Assembly (NCBI RefSeq): GCF_000986865.1
Contig: NZ_LAVS01000086.1
Location: forward strand, 77,487-141,486
Source: Rheinheimera mesophila
GTDB taxonomy: Bacteria > Pseudomonadota > Gammaproteobacteria > Enterobacterales > Alteromonadaceae
Reading direction: 5' to 3'
DNA: 64,000 nucleotides
Below the pieces are notes generated by a model. It did not search any database. It had not been told where the DNA came from and worked only from the letters and a program-made list of their open reading frames with translations. Position 1 is the first letter of the stretch; every line of letters starts with the position of its first letter. The translations under genes and the position numbers were made by a program. Positions 1-8,668 of the stretch are shown one piece after another.

Positions 1-124
1 TCGCTGATTTTTCCCTTTTTGTCGTGAACCTGAAACTTTTCAGAAATTTTTCTGCCTTAGCAGCGGATAGTCGTCAGAATGTCATAAAACCAAAATATTT
101 TTAACGTCGGCAAGGCCCGCCCTG

Positions 125-153
125 TTGAGTTCGGCTGTAGCCTCCAATATCAT
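125..153 (+). promoter_or_regulatory. Candidate promoter of the tol-pal operon
   Basis: TTGAGT (125-130) and TATCAT (148-153) are separated by 17 bases, a reasonable sigma-70 pair about 30 bases upstream of ybgC. The rest of 1-180 is A+T-rich with no supported gene. The call rests on pattern alone. Confidence 0.35.
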
Positions 154-180
154 AGCGGCCAATTTGGATGACAAACGAGT

Positions 181-606
181 ATGATGCTGCAACGCTTTGA
201 ATTTCGTGTCAGAGTATATTACGAGGACACTGACGCCGGTGGTGTAGTATATTATGCTAACTATCTGAAATTCTTCGAAAGAGCCAGGACTGAGTGGTTA
301 CGAAGTTTGGGTATAGAGCAGGATCTGCTGTTGAGTCAGGATATAGGTTTTGTGGTCAAAAGTGTTCAGATGGAAAACCACAGGCCGGCAAGGTTTAACC
401 AACTTTTGTTGGTAAAAAGCGAGATTAGACAGCTAAAAAAAGCCAGTTTGGTATTTTGGCAGGAAATCTACAACGCAGATGCACAATTGCTTTGTTCAGC
501 GCAGGTTAGTATTGCTTGCGTAAAACTATCATTAATGAAAGCGAGTGCAATACCTCGCGATGTTTTAGGGGTGTTATCAGGTGGCAGGCGGACTATCAGT
601 TCTTGA
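181..606 (+). CDS. ybgC: Tol-Pal-associated acyl-CoA thioesterase YbgC
   Basis: A hotdog-fold thioesterase of 141 residues, the usual length for YbgC. The catalytic motif [16 protein letters not shown] starts at residue 13, and Asp18 sits where the catalytic aspartate lies in E. coli YbgC. The family hydrolyses acyl-CoA or acyl-ACP at the inner membrane; its link to Tol-Pal is by operon and interaction rather than a defined pathway. It is the first gene of the tol-pal operon here, and its last 26 bases overlap tolQ, which suggests translational coupling. Two adjacent ATG codons (181, 184) could both start; the first was kept. Confidence 0.96.
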   Translation: MMLQRFEFRVRVYYEDTDAGGVVYYANYLKFFERARTEWLRSLGIEQDLLLSQDIGFVVKSVQMENHRPARFNQLLLVKSEIRQLKKASLVFWQEIYNADAQLLCSAQVSIACVKLSLMKASAIPRDVLGVLSGGRRTISS

Positions 607-1264
607 TTTAATTCTTCACGCTAGTGTGGTTGTGCAGCTGGTTATGCTGATGTTGCTGAGCATGTCTGTCATTTCATGGGCCATGATCATTCAGCGTAAC
701 AAAGCCCTGAGTATTGCTGTGGAAGAGACCAAACAGTTTGAAGACAAATTCTGGTCAGGTATTGATCTGTCAAAACTGTATAACGAGGTCAGCGCCAAAG
801 TCACAGTGACAGGTGTAGAGGCCTTGTTTAAAGCTGGCTTTAAAGAGTTTGCCCGCCTGCACAAAACCAGTCGTCAGTCTGGTGCCGTGATGGAAGGAAC
901 ACAGCGTGCTATGCGGGTAGGGTTATCGCGTGAAGTCGAGCGTCTGGAGACTCATCTGCCATTTTTAGCCACTGTTGGCTCTATCAGTCCTTACATCGGT
1001 CTGTTTGGTACTGTCTGGGGTATCATGAATTCGTTTATTGCGTTAGGTGCTGTACAACAAGCGACGTTAGCCATGGTGGCGCCTGGTATTGCCGAAGCAC
1101 TCATCGCAACAGCGATCGGTTTATTTGCCGCTATTCCTGCTGTTATTGCGTATAACAAGTTTTCTCACAAGGTGGAGATGCTGGAAAGTGCTTATGCAAA
1201 TTTTGTCGAAGAGTTTGCCAATATTCTGCACCGTCAGGCGATGGCCAGCGGAGATAACAACTAA
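581..1264 (+). CDS. tolQ: Tol-Pal proton channel subunit TolQ
   Basis: Inner-membrane subunit of the TolQR motor that uses the proton gradient to energise TolA, homologous to ExbB and MotA. At 227 residues it has the family length. Three hydrophobic segments are visible at about residues 14-36, 130-158 and 168-192, with the conserved stretch [20 protein letters not shown] leading into the second. The start is GTG at 581, inside ybgC, after a G-rich stretch. Its stop overlaps the tolR start (TAATG), so the two subunits are probably made in a fixed ratio. Confidence 0.97.
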   Translation: MAGGLSVLDLILHASVVVQLVMLMLLSMSVISWAMIIQRNKALSIAVEETKQFEDKFWSGIDLSKLYNEVSAKVTVTGVEALFKAGFKEFARLHKTSRQSGAVMEGTQRAMRVGLSREVERLETHLPFLATVGSISPYIGLFGTVWGIMNSFIALGAVQQATLAMVAPGIAEALIATAIGLFAAIPAVIAYNKFSHKVEMLESAYANFVEEFANILHRQAMASGDNN

Positions 1265-1695
1265 TGTACGTCCGTAAAAAACGCCGTATGGTGGCAGAGA
1301 TCAACGTTGTTCCTTATATAGACGTAATGTTGGTACTTCTGATTATTTTTATGGTAACAACGCCTATCATCACGCAAGGTGTCAAAGTTGAGTTGCCAAA
1401 ATCAGATGCGGAACCTATAGAGCAGATGAAAGATGGTAAGACACCACTGGTTGCTACAGTGGACGAAGGCGGTCTGTATTACTTTGAAAAAGATGGCGTG
1501 AATAAAGGTCCGTTTAACGCTCAGGAAATGCAGATGGAAGTGGCTGGTACTCTGCAGCTCGAGCCTGGTACCCAGGTTATTATTAAAGGGGATGGTCGGG
1601 TAAATTATGCCGCTATCATCCAATTGCTGAATTTGCTGAAAGATGCAGGTGCCCCTTCCGTTGGTTTGATGACTGACGATGTGGAGCAAAACTAA
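1264..1695 (+). CDS. tolR: Tol-Pal proton channel subunit TolR
   Basis: ExbD/TolR-family protein of 143 residues: a short basic cytoplasmic N-terminus (YVRKKRRM), a single membrane helix at about residues 17-38 and a periplasmic domain. Asp20 in the motif NVVPYIDVMLVLL matches the proton-carrying aspartate of the family. With TolQ it forms the motor that drives TolA. The ATG overlaps the tolQ stop by one base. Confidence 0.97.
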   Translation: MYVRKKRRMVAEINVVPYIDVMLVLLIIFMVTTPIITQGVKVELPKSDAEPIEQMKDGKTPLVATVDEGGLYYFEKDGVNKGPFNAQEMQMEVAGTLQLEPGTQVIIKGDGRVNYAAIIQLLNLLKDAGAPSVGLMTDDVEQN

Positions 1696-1696
1696 G

Positions 1697-2602
1697 ATGG
1701 AACCAGCGTTTAAGAAGTCGCTGATCATCTCGGGTGCCTTGCACCTTGTTGTCGCGGTATTGCTGTTTGTTAATTTTAATTTCTTCAAAAATGAAGAGAT
1801 TTTAGTAGTACCTATGCCGGGTGATTTGAGCGCACCGTTAAACGCAACTACAGTCGATCAGTCTCAGTTTGATGAGCTGAAAGAGAGAAATCAGCAGAAA
1901 AAGAAAGACGAAGAAAAACGTAAAAAAGATTTAGAGAAAAAGAAACAGCAGGAAGAACGCGAAAAACGTTTGGAAGAGCAGCGCCTGAAAAAACAGGAAC
2001 AAGAGAAAAAAGAAGCCGAACTAGCAGAAAAGAAAGCGGCTGAAGAAAAGAAAAAACAGGCGATAGAAAAAGAGAAACAGCAAAAGCTGGCTGCTGAGAA
2101 GAAAAAGAAAGAAGAAGAAAAGAAAAAGCAGCAAGAACTAGAGAAAAAGAAAAAAGAAAAATTAGCTAAAGAAAAGGCTGCGAAAGAAAAAGCAGCCAAA
2201 GAAAAAGCTGAAAAAGAGAAAGCTGAACAGGAAAAACGTGAGCGTGAAGCTGCGGAGGAAATGTTAGCTGAGCAGTTGGAAGAAGAAGCAGAAGCTCGTC
2301 GTGCAGCGAAAGCCGGGCAAATACTGACCGAAAAACAACGCTACCTGGCGATGATTATTGCAAAAATTCAACAGAATTGGTTTGTAGACGATACAATGCG
2401 CGGCAAAGAGTGCCGGGTGAATATACGTTTGGCCAGCAATGGTTTTGTCACCTCCAGTTCGGTACTGGGCGGAGACCGAGCGCTTTGTGAATCGGCAATG
2501 CGTGCAATACAAAAGGCGGGTAACTTCCCTATGTCGCCGGACCCTGATGTATATGACGCATTGAAGGATTTAACAACAATTTTGAGACCGGAACTGAGAT
2601 AA
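1697..2602 (+). CDS. tolA: Tol-Pal energy transducer TolA
   Basis: Spans the periplasm and couples the TolQR motor to TolB and Pal at the outer membrane. The start chosen is ATG 1697, one base after the tolR stop, with GGAG about 11 bases upstream; an in-frame ATG at 1679 would only add six residues inside tolR. The 301 residues comprise an N-terminal anchor (about 10-30), a very long Lys/Glu/Ala-rich helix (about 55-205) and a C-terminal domain containing two cysteines (GKECRVNI and RALCESAM) that match the disulfide of the family. The charged helix is biased enough to create long Phe/Ser open frames on the other strand. Confidence 0.95.
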   Translation: MEPAFKKSLIISGALHLVVAVLLFVNFNFFKNEEILVVPMPGDLSAPLNATTVDQSQFDELKERNQQKKKDEEKRKKDLEKKKQQEEREKRLEEQRLKKQEQEKKEAELAEKKAAEEKKKQAIEKEKQQKLAAEKKKKEEEKKKQQELEKKKKEKLAKEKAAKEKAAKEKAEKEKAEQEKREREAAEEMLAEQLEEEAEARRAAKAGQILTEKQRYLAMIIAKIQQNWFVDDTMRGKECRVNIRLASNGFVTSSSVLGGDRALCESAMRAIQKAGNFPMSPDPDVYDALKDLTTILRPELR

Positions 2603-2606
2603 CAAT

Positions 2607-3956
2607 ATGCTGAAGTTGATAGGAAGAGGCCTGGTTGCGTTCGCACTGGTGCTGAGTGCAAAATCGTATGCCAGTTTAGAAATTGTCATCACAGATGGTG
2701 TGGACAGTGCGCGTCCTGTTGCCATAGTGCCTTTTAAATTCGAAGGGAATACGCTGCCAAATCAACGTATTGCTGATATTGTATCGGCTGACTTAATGCG
2801 TAGTGGTAAGTTTAACCCTATTGCAGTGACGCGGATGCCACAACAACCGACCAACAGCAAAGAAATTGACTATCAACGCTGGATGAAACAAGGGGTTGAG
2901 GCGGTAGTGACTGGCACCATCCGCGAAGTTGGCGTCAACAGATATGCGGTTCGTTTTGAATTAGTCGACGTATTTAAAGGTGCATCAGGTGGCGGTTCAT
3001 CCTCGGCTATTATAGGTGGACAATTGACCACAGGGCTGAGTCATATTCTGGATGCGCGTGAAACGACCATCAGTGGTGACCAGTTCAGACAATATGCCCA
3101 TCGCATTAGTGATATAGTTTATGAAAAATTAACTGGTGAACGTGGTGCTTTTTTAACTAAAATAGCCTATGTGTTAGTACGTGACAAAGCAGACTTTAAA
3201 TATCAATTAGTTGTAGCTGATTACGATGGTGAAAATGAGCAGGTATTATTGAGAGCGAAAGAGCCTTTAATGTCGCCAGCCTGGTCACCTGATGGTACGA
3301 AGTTAGCGTATGTGACTTTCGAAAAACGTCAGTCGCAAATTTATATTCAAGATATTTATACTGGCCGTCGCAGTATACTAACCAGTTTCAAAGGTATTAA
3401 CGGTGCACCGAAGTGGTCGCCGGATGGTCGCAGAATGGCGATGGTGTTATCAAAAGATGGCAATGCAGAAGTATACGTGATGGATATTGCGACTAAAGCG
3501 TTGACAAAACTGACGAATCACAGACGGATTGATACAGAGCCGAACTGGTCGCCAGATGGTTCTAAGTTGATTTTCAGCTCAGAACGTGGTGGTAATCCAC
3601 AAATTTATAGCGTAAATGTAGCTTCAGGTGTCACTGAAAGGGTAACATTTGAGGGTGAAATGAATTTAGCTGCCTCTTATACACCAGACGGGCGCGGTAT
3701 TGTTATGGTCAACAGAACAAATGGCCAGTATAATATCGCACGCATGGATGTTGAGAGTCGCTATTTGCAGGTGTTGACTCGCACTTATTTGGACGAGTCA
3801 CCAAGCATTGCGCCGAATGGCTCAATGATAATTTATAGTACTTTGTACGGTTCGTCACAAGTACTGGCACTGGTATCCATGGATGGGCGCTTTAAAGCAC
3901 GGTTACCGGCGGCAAACGGCAGAGTCAAATCTCCGGCTTGGTCACCATTTTTATAA
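2607..3956 (+). CDS. tolB: Tol-Pal periplasmic beta-propeller protein TolB
   Basis: Periplasmic protein that binds Pal and TolA. It has a signal peptide of about 22 residues ending at SYA, an N-terminal alpha/beta domain, and a beta-propeller of five or six PD40 blades from about residue 200. Blades are recognisable by [40 protein letters not shown] and the degenerate [13 protein letters not shown]. Length 449 is slightly longer than E. coli TolB. Four bases separate it from tolA, and pal follows after 42 bases. Confidence 0.97.
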   Translation: MLKLIGRGLVAFALVLSAKSYASLEIVITDGVDSARPVAIVPFKFEGNTLPNQRIADIVSADLMRSGKFNPIAVTRMPQQPTNSKEIDYQRWMKQGVEAVVTGTIREVGVNRYAVRFELVDVFKGASGGGSSSAIIGGQLTTGLSHILDARETTISGDQFRQYAHRISDIVYEKLTGERGAFLTKIAYVLVRDKADFKYQLVVADYDGENEQVLLRAKEPLMSPAWSPDGTKLAYVTFEKRQSQIYIQDIYTGRRSILTSFKGINGAPKWSPDGRRMAMVLSKDGNAEVYVMDIATKALTKLTNHRRIDTEPNWSPDGSKLIFSSERGGNPQIYSVNVASGVTERVTFEGEMNLAASYTPDGRGIVMVNRTNGQYNIARMDVESRYLQVLTRTYLDESPSIAPNGSMIIYSTLYGSSQVLALVSMDGRFKARLPAANGRVKSPAWSPFL

Positions 3957-3998
3957 AAAACGAAAATTTGGTTAATTGATTTACTAAGGACAACAATT

Positions 3999-4505
3999 AT
4001 GAACTTAAACAAAGTTTTAAAAGGCTTGTTAGTTGCAGTGCCAGTGTTAACTTTAGCTGCTTGTAGCTCAACTGATGAAGTAGCTGCTACTGATGCAAAC
4101 ACTGGTGCAAACACTAACCAAGTAGTTGAACAAGGCCTGTCAGCTGAAGAATTGCTGCGTCAGCAATTAGAAGCTCTGCGTCAAGACAACACTATTTACT
4201 TCGACTTCGACCAGTCAGCTATCCGTTCAGAATTCGCTTCTGTTCTGGAAGCTCACGCTGCTTTCTTACGCGCTCGTACTAACATCACTGTAACTGTTGA
4301 AGGTCACACTGATGCTCGTGGTACTCCAGAGTACAACATCGCGTTAGGCGAGCGTCGTGGTCAGGCTGTTACTCAGTACTTAGCTAACCTGGGTGTTGCT
4401 GCTGGCCAAATGTCAGTAGTGAGCTACGGCGAAGAGAAACCAGCTGTTGAAGGTAACGACGAGAGCGCTTTCTCTAAAAACCGTCGCGCTGTTTTAGTTT
4501 ACTAA
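3999..4505 (+). CDS. pal: Peptidoglycan-associated lipoprotein Pal
   Basis: Outer-membrane lipoprotein that binds peptidoglycan and is repositioned by the Tol machine at the division site. The lipobox LAAC places the lipidated cysteine at residue 22. An OmpA-like domain follows, with [12 protein letters not shown] and the peptidoglycan-binding motif [13 protein letters not shown]. Length 168 is normal. It has a good ribosome site (AAGGA) and markedly more uniform codon choice (GCT, CTG, CGT) than its neighbours, as expected for one of the most abundant envelope proteins. Confidence 0.98.
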   Translation: MNLNKVLKGLLVAVPVLTLAACSSTDEVAATDANTGANTNQVVEQGLSAEELLRQQLEALRQDNTIYFDFDQSAIRSEFASVLEAHAAFLRARTNITVTVEGHTDARGTPEYNIALGERRGQAVTQYLANLGVAAGQMSVVSYGEEKPAVEGNDESAFSKNRRAVLVY

Positions 4506-4526
4506 TAACTGATACGAAGCAAAGCA

Positions 4527-5387
4527 GTGAAAAAATCTTTAATTACTGCGCTTTCTGTTATCAGCATTGCCTCGTGGGCAGATCCGGCTCCTGTAGCCGA
4601 TCTGTCCCGCGCTGGCGGTGGCGCAATCCAGACTCCAAAATACGCCTCCACGGCTGACCGTATAGCGGCACTGGAACGTATTGTTGAGGCCAGAGCTAAT
4701 GCTCAGGTTGCTATGCAACAGCAAGTGTCCGCTTTATTAGACGAAGTGTCTGAATTGCGTGGCATTACTGAAATGCATTCCTACAAATTAGAAGAAATAT
4801 TGCAGCAACAACGCAATATTTATCAGGAAATTGACCGGAGAATGGGCACTGGTGCCACGTCAGGTTCAACTTCCGCCACTCCTACACAAACAACCACTCC
4901 GACATCGACTGCCGAGCAAGCCCCTGTAGGTAATCCTGCTGCTGTAGTCAATGGTGCTGAGCCTCAGACCGCTGCAACAGCAACAGATGCTGCTAGCGTT
5001 GCTTCTTCCAGCCCGTCGGAAAGTGATGCCTATGAAAGTGCGGTGAACCTGGTGCTAAAAGATCGCGCCTACGATGCAGCTATTCCTGCATTTGAAAACT
5101 TCGTCCGTACCTACCCGGATTCCAGTTACGCACCGAATTCCTACTATTGGTTAGGCCAGTTGTTTTTTACTAAAAATGAACTGTTGAAAGCCAAAGCTCA
5201 ATTTGAACGTGTGGTAGCTCAGTATCCACAATCAGCCAAAGCGGCAGACTCTCTGTCTAAATTGGGGCAACTGTCTGAACGTGAGGGCGATATAGCTGCT
5301 GCTAAGCAGTTTTATCAGCTTTTAGTCAGCAAGTACCCACAGTCTAAACCTGCAAAAGCAGCAAAGGCTAAGTTAGAGACACTGTAA
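4527..5387 (+). CDS. cpoB: Cell division coordinator CpoB (YbgF)
   Basis: Periplasmic TPR protein that links Tol-Pal activity to peptidoglycan synthesis by PBP1B. The 286 residues consist of a signal peptide (to about residue 19), a coiled-coil trimerisation region (about 45-100), a Thr/Ser/Ala-rich linker (about 108-165) and C-terminal TPR repeats from about 168, with paired YPDSSYAPNSYYWLGQLFF and YPQSAKAADS elements. The start is GTG. It is the last gene of the operon and is followed at 5410 by a terminator. Confidence 0.95.
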   Translation: MKKSLITALSVISIASWADPAPVADLSRAGGGAIQTPKYASTADRIAALERIVEARANAQVAMQQQVSALLDEVSELRGITEMHSYKLEEILQQQRNIYQEIDRRMGTGATSGSTSATPTQTTTPTSTAEQAPVGNPAAVVNGAEPQTAATATDAASVASSSPSESDAYESAVNLVLKDRAYDAAIPAFENFVRTYPDSSYAPNSYYWLGQLFFTKNELLKAKAQFERVVAQYPQSAKAADSLSKLGQLSEREGDIAAAKQFYQLLVSKYPQSKPAKAAKAKLETL

Positions 5388-5409
5388 CTTAACTGTTGTG
5401 TTGAAAAAG

Positions 5410-5436
5410 AACCCTGGCTTATGCCGGGGTTTTTAT
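5410..5436 (+). terminator. Rho-independent terminator of tol-pal operon
   Basis: A 9-base stem, aaccctggc paired with gccggggtt (one G-T pair), with the loop TTAT and a following run of T. It lies 22 bases after the cpoB stop. Confidence 0.85.
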
Positions 5437-5670
5437 TTGCAACGGCGTGAAACGGTGTTTTCAATGCAGATGTGGGGAAGGAGAGCTCCAGAGATTGTTA
5501 CGAAAAGCTCTCGGTCAACTGCTCCACTTCTGTAGTCATAAGCAAACCAAGACTGGTGATTGTTGTATAGAAATAACAGCATCTGTTTTTTGTTTTGTCT
5601 GAACTGGCGTTTTTATGCTGGCATTTTAAGCAGTTGAGCAAAGAAAATGGCCTTTCTGGTAATTTTTGGT

Positions 5671-5698
5671 TGCACTGGAAATTTAAATAAGTAAGATA
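5671..5698 (+). promoter_or_regulatory. Promoter of the tRNA-Lys array
   Basis: TTGCAC (5671-5676), a 16-base spacer and TAAGAT (5693-5698), then a G+C-rich discriminator just ahead of the first tRNA at 5713. The G+C-rich discriminator is typical of growth-rate-controlled stable RNA promoters. Confidence 0.7.
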
Positions 5699-5712
5699 TG
5701 CGTCCGCGGCAG

Positions 5713-5788
5713 GGGTCATTAGCTCAGCTGGTAGAGCAGCGGACTTTTAATCCGTTGGTCGATGGTTCGAATCCATCATGACCCACCA
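5713..5788 (+). tRNA. tRNA-Lys (anticodon TTT), copy 1
   Basis: A 76-base tRNA with acceptor GGGTCAT paired with ATGACCC, D-arm AGCTCAGCTGGTAGAGC, anticodon loop ACTTTTAATC, T-arm GGTTCGAATCC and encoded CCA. Confidence 0.98.
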
Positions 5789-5814
5789 CTCCCGCGCCAG
5801 GTACAACTTGAATT

Positions 5815-5890
5815 GGGTCATTAGCTCAGCTGGTAGAGCAGCGGACTTTTAATCCGTTGGTCGATGGTTCGAATCCATCATGACCCACCA
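5815..5890 (+). tRNA. tRNA-Lys (anticodon TTT), copy 2
   Basis: Base-for-base identical to copy 1. The 26-base spacer before it (5789-5814) is unrelated to the other spacers. Confidence 0.98.
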
Positions 5891-5906
5891 ATTCGACGCC
5901 TACTCT

Positions 5907-5982
5907 GGGTCATTAGCTCAGCTGGTAGAGCAGCGGACTTTTAATCCGTTGGTCGATGGTTCGAATCCATCATGACCCACCA
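5907..5982 (+). tRNA. tRNA-Lys (anticodon TTT), copy 3
   Basis: Identical to copies 1 and 2, after a 16-base spacer (5891-5906). Confidence 0.98.
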
Positions 5983-6003
5983 CTTTATCTATTCTCCTTG
6001 CAT

Positions 6004-6079
6004 GGGTCATTAGCTCAGCTGGTAGAGCAGCGGACTTTTAATCCGTTGGTCGATGGTTCGAATCCATCATGACCCACCA
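6004..6079 (+). tRNA. tRNA-Lys (anticodon TTT), copy 4
   Basis: Identical to the other three, after a 21-base spacer (5983-6003). No hairpin terminator follows; the nadA promoter begins within 20 bases. Confidence 0.98.
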
Positions 6080-6096
6080 TGCAATCAGTCGCTTCC

Positions 6097-6126
6097 TTGG
6101 TTTCCAGACGTAATTTTGTGTATAAT
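6097..6126 (+). promoter_or_regulatory. Promoter of nadA
   Basis: TTGGTT (6097-6102), 18 bases, then a perfect TATAAT (6121-6126). The predicted start of transcription, near 6133, leaves a leader of only about 23 bases to the nadA ATG. Confidence 0.7.
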
Positions 6127-6155
6127 GCCGCACTTTTTCAAACCGGGTGGCCGTT

Positions 6156-7214
6156 ATGGATCAAGCACTGCACTTTAACGAACTTGACTTTGTATTCCCG
6201 AAAAAACCTTTGCCGTTAAACGCGGATCAAAAAGCTGCCTATAAAGAACGTATCAAGCTTTTGTTACAGCAACGTGATGCGGTATTGGTTGCACACTACT
6301 ACACCGACCCTGAAATTCAGGCCTTAGCCGAAGAAACGGGCGGTTGTGTATCCGATTCGCTGGAAATGGCCAGGTTCGGTAATAAGCATCCAGCCAAAAC
6401 TCTGATTGTGGCTGGGGTGAAGTTTATGGGCGAGACCGCCAAAATTCTGAACCCGGAAAAAACTGTATTAATGCCGACGCTGGAAGCGACCTGTTCACTG
6501 GACTTAGGTTGCCCGGCTGACGCGTTCAGCGCCTTTTGTGATCAGCACCCGGATCGGGTTGTGGTGGTTTATGCCAATACCTCAGCGGCGGTAAAAGCCC
6601 GGGCTGATTGGGTGGTAACTTCGTCCATTGCGTTGGATGTAGTGGAGCACTTAGACAGCGAAGGTAAAAAGATCCTGTGGGGGCCGGACCGTCATCTGGG
6701 CGCTTATGTGCAAAAACAAACCGGAGCCGACATGTTGTTATGGCAGGGCGCCTGTATTGTGCATGACGAGTTTAAAGCCAAAGCGCTGATTGAGCTGAAA
6801 AAGCAATATCCAAAGGCTGCTGTGCTGGTTCATCCTGAATCCCCTGCCAATGTGGTGGATTTAGCTGATGCGGTGGGCTCGACCAGCCAACTGATCAAAG
6901 CCAGCAAGACCATGCCAAACGACACCTTTATTGTGGCGACAGACCGCGGCATTTTCTACAAGATGCAACAGGCTATGCCGGATAAGACCTTTATTGAAGC
7001 TCCAACAGGCGGTAACGGCGCAACCTGCCGTAGCTGCGCACATTGCCCCTGGATGGCGATGAACGGTCTGAAGGCGATTGAGGACGCTTTGTTGCAGTCT
7101 GAAGGCCACGAAATCTTTGTTGATGCCGATCTGCGTGAAAAAGCATTAATACCGCTGGACAGAATGCTGAACTTTGCTAAAGCAGCGCAAATGCCGGTAA
7201 AAGGCAACGCTTAA
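6156..7214 (+). CDS. nadA: Quinolinate synthase NadA
   Basis: Condenses iminoaspartate with dihydroxyacetone phosphate to quinolinate in NAD synthesis. Cysteines expected to hold the [4Fe-4S] cluster are visible in [21 protein letters not shown] and [32 protein letters not shown] and the invariant CVSDSLEMA also match. From ATG 6156 the protein is 352 residues, close to E. coli NadA. A GTG at 6147 is in frame, but GGGTGG lies at the right distance from 6156. The gene has its own promoter and is not part of the tol operon. Confidence 0.97.
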   Translation: MDQALHFNELDFVFPKKPLPLNADQKAAYKERIKLLLQQRDAVLVAHYYTDPEIQALAEETGGCVSDSLEMARFGNKHPAKTLIVAGVKFMGETAKILNPEKTVLMPTLEATCSLDLGCPADAFSAFCDQHPDRVVVVYANTSAAVKARADWVVTSSIALDVVEHLDSEGKKILWGPDRHLGAYVQKQTGADMLLWQGACIVHDEFKAKALIELKKQYPKAAVLVHPESPANVVDLADAVGSTSQLIKASKTMPNDTFIVATDRGIFYKMQQAMPDKTFIEAPTGGNGATCRSCAHCPWMAMNGLKAIEDALLQSEGHEIFVDADLREKALIPLDRMLNFAKAAQMPVKGNA

Positions 7215-7265
7215 GGCTTTGTTGCTGAAAATTCCAGCAAAAAAACAGCCTTCTGTATTTAAGTC

Positions 7266-7294
7266 TTGCACGGCGCGGTTATTTTCAATAGGAT
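7266..7294 (+). promoter_or_regulatory. Promoter of tRNA-Ser
   Basis: TTGCAC (7266-7271), 17 bases, TAGGAT (7289-7294) and a G+C-rich discriminator. The -35 hexamer is the same as that of the lysine tRNA promoter. Confidence 0.65.
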
Positions 7295-7319
7295 AGCCGC
7301 GCTTGCTGTAGCAAGCCTC

Positions 7320-7409
7320 GGAGAGATGGCTGAGTGGCTGAAGGCGCACGCCTGGAAAGTGTGTTTAGGTTAACCCCTAACGAGGGTTCGAATCCCTCTC
7401 TCTCCGCCA
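7320..7409 (+). tRNA. tRNA-Ser (anticodon GGA)
   Basis: A 90-base class II tRNA: acceptor GGAGAGA paired with TCTCTCC, anticodon GGA at 7354-7356, long variable arm, T-arm GGGTTCGAATCCC, discriminator G and encoded CCA. Confidence 0.97.
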
Positions 7410-7413
7410 GATT

Positions 7414-7455
7414 AAATGAAAAAGCCCCGGACTTTCGTCCGGGGCTTTTTCATTT
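7414..7455 (+). terminator. Terminator of tRNA-Ser
   Basis: A perfect 19-base stem (7414-7432 with 7437-7455) closing a TTTC loop, with core AAAAAGCCCCGGAC and GTCCGGGGCTTTTT. The flanking A and T runs would make it work in both directions. Confidence 0.93.
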
Positions 7456-7835
7456 AAACCGGAGAGCGAGGATGTGGTTCGAACCCTTCGGTTCGACAAA
7501 TTCGCCGGGAGCGAATTTGGACGCGCTTCAGCGCGGCCCGCAGGGCCAGCACCATGGATGGTGCTGGCAATCCCTTAGTACAGCAAAAGCGTGGGCCTTT
7601 TTCATTTAATCCGGAGAAAGAGGATTTGGTTCGAAGCCTTAGTTCGACCGGTTTGCCGGGAGCAAACCGGAACGCGCTTTAGCGCGGCCCCGAAGGGGTG
7701 GAGGGCAGGATGCCCGGAATAATCCCGTGGTGCTGCTGTCGCGGATTAAAATTCGGAGCATATTGGTACATGGCGCAGCCACGCCCGCAGGGCCAGCACC
7801 ATGGATGGTGCTGGCAATCCCTCTCTCGGAGCCAG
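7456..7835. repeat. Duplicated palindromic modules downstream of tRNA-Ser
   Basis: No convincing gene lies in 7456-7990. A 40-base sequence occurs twice without mismatch (7536-7575, 7783-7822) and contains the palindrome CCAGCACCATGGATGGTGC. Two diverged copies of a second module, CCGGAGA..GAGGAT..GGTTCGAA, start near 7460 and 7610. They resemble the reverse complement of a serine tRNA 3' half. Each is followed by a hairpin (7498-7518 in the first copy) and the GCGCTT(C/T)AGCGCGGCC motif. The second 40-mer runs into a tRNA-like 3' end (aatccctctctcggagcca). Confidence 0.7.
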
Positions 7836-7988
7836 TTTGGGTGACAGTGCTGTGGCGCACAGGGTTTGAGAAACTAGATCACAGGGTTTGAGAAATCTGG
7901 CGGCTTTAGTGTGCTCGTCAGGCCGTAAAAGCAGGGCTATTGCGCTCTGTAGTGTGCTTCGGAGGCATACATCCCACTTAATCTTCAT

Positions 7989-8026
7989 TTGTCACTTTAG
8001 CCCCCCTCATCTATACTCCCAAGTAT
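7989..8026 (+). promoter_or_regulatory. mazEF-type promoter with overlapping palindrome
   Basis: TTGTCA (7989-7994), 17 bases, TATACT (8012-8017). The palindrome ATACT-ccca-AGTAT (8013-8026) overlaps the -10 box, where an autoregulating antitoxin would be expected to bind. The binding itself is inference. Confidence 0.6.
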
Positions 8027-8057
8027 CTACAATGTATATCCTAACCAGAAGGTCTTT

Positions 8058-8288
8058 ATGTCCATCGCAATATCTAAATGGGGTAACAGCGCCGCCCTTC
8101 GTTTACCAAAAGACTTGCTGGACAGGTTGTCTTTGCAGGTTGGCGACAAAGTCGAAATACAACAGCAAGGTAACCAGATCGTGATTACACCCAGTAAACC
8201 GTCATTGGAGGAATTGCTATCGAGGGTGACAGCCCAAAACAAACATCAATCCCTGGTTGATGATACTGAGGGCAGAGAGCTGCTATGA
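8058..8288 (+). CDS. mazE: MazE/AbrB-type antitoxin
   Basis: A 76-residue swapped-hairpin AbrB/MazE protein. The N-terminal DNA-binding fold is clear: MSIAISKWGNSAALRLPKDLLDRL, then VGDKVEIQQQGNQIVITP. The acidic C-terminal tail should wrap and inhibit the toxin. It has a good ribosome site (AGAAGG, 8047-8052). Its stop overlaps the toxin start (ATGA), the standard antitoxin-first layout. It could equally be called PemI or ChpS; sequence alone does not separate these names. Confidence 0.88.
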   Translation: MSIAISKWGNSAALRLPKDLLDRLSLQVGDKVEIQQQGNQIVITPSKPSLEELLSRVTAQNKHQSLVDDTEGRELL

Positions 8289-8620
8289 GCCCAATTCCTG
8301 ATGCGGGTGATATTGTTATTATCGATTTTGATCCTCAGGCAGGGCATGAACAGGCTGGCAAAAGGCCCGCATTGGTATTAAGTCCAAAACAATTTAATAA
8401 GATCACTGGTTTTGTCTGGTTGTGTCCAATCACCAGCCAAGTGAAAGGTTATCCTTTTGAAGTAGTTGTGACTGGCTCAGAAAAAACGCAGGGCGTTATT
8501 TTGACCGATCAGTTGAAGTCTTTAGATGCACAAGCCCGAAGACTGCATAAGGTGGATCAGGTTAGTACTGATTGTTTGGCCAATGTAAAAGTATTAGTTG
8601 CGACCATTCTCTCGATTTGA
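8285..8620 (+). CDS. mazF: MazF/PemK-family endoribonuclease toxin
   Basis: A 111-residue MazF-fold toxin that would cleave mRNA at short specific sequences. Family signatures are PDAGDIVIIDFDPQAGHEQ at the start, KRPALVLSPKQFN, CPITSQVKGYPFEV and a C-terminal VLTDQL-like element (GVILTDQLKSLDAQARR). The arginines and threonines used in catalysis by the family appear conserved (KRPA, ITS), so the toxin looks active. It is coupled to the antitoxin by a 4-base overlap. The module sits just beyond the tRNA-Ser repeat region, a common place for acquired genes. Confidence 0.9.
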   Translation: MSPIPDAGDIVIIDFDPQAGHEQAGKRPALVLSPKQFNKITGFVWLCPITSQVKGYPFEVVVTGSEKTQGVILTDQLKSLDAQARRLHKVDQVSTDCLANVKVLVATILSI

Positions 8621-8668
8621 CTTTGAGCTATAAGCTCCGTAATTAAACCCTATTAGCCAAATATCCCA

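Noticed and set aside
1891-2199. Minus-strand frame rich in Phe and Ser
   Set aside because: A mirror of the Lys/Glu-rich helix of tolA; no ribosome site or family.
5713-6079. Regularly spaced identical repeats, CRISPR-like
   Set aside because: The repeats are complete 76-base lysine tRNAs with CCA ends.
7222-7245. Hairpin TTGCTG..CAGCAA after nadA
   Set aside because: Followed by A rather than T on the coding strand, so not a normal terminator for nadA.
7334-7609. Open frame of 91 codons
   Set aside because: It begins inside tRNA-Ser and runs through its terminator and palindromic repeats.
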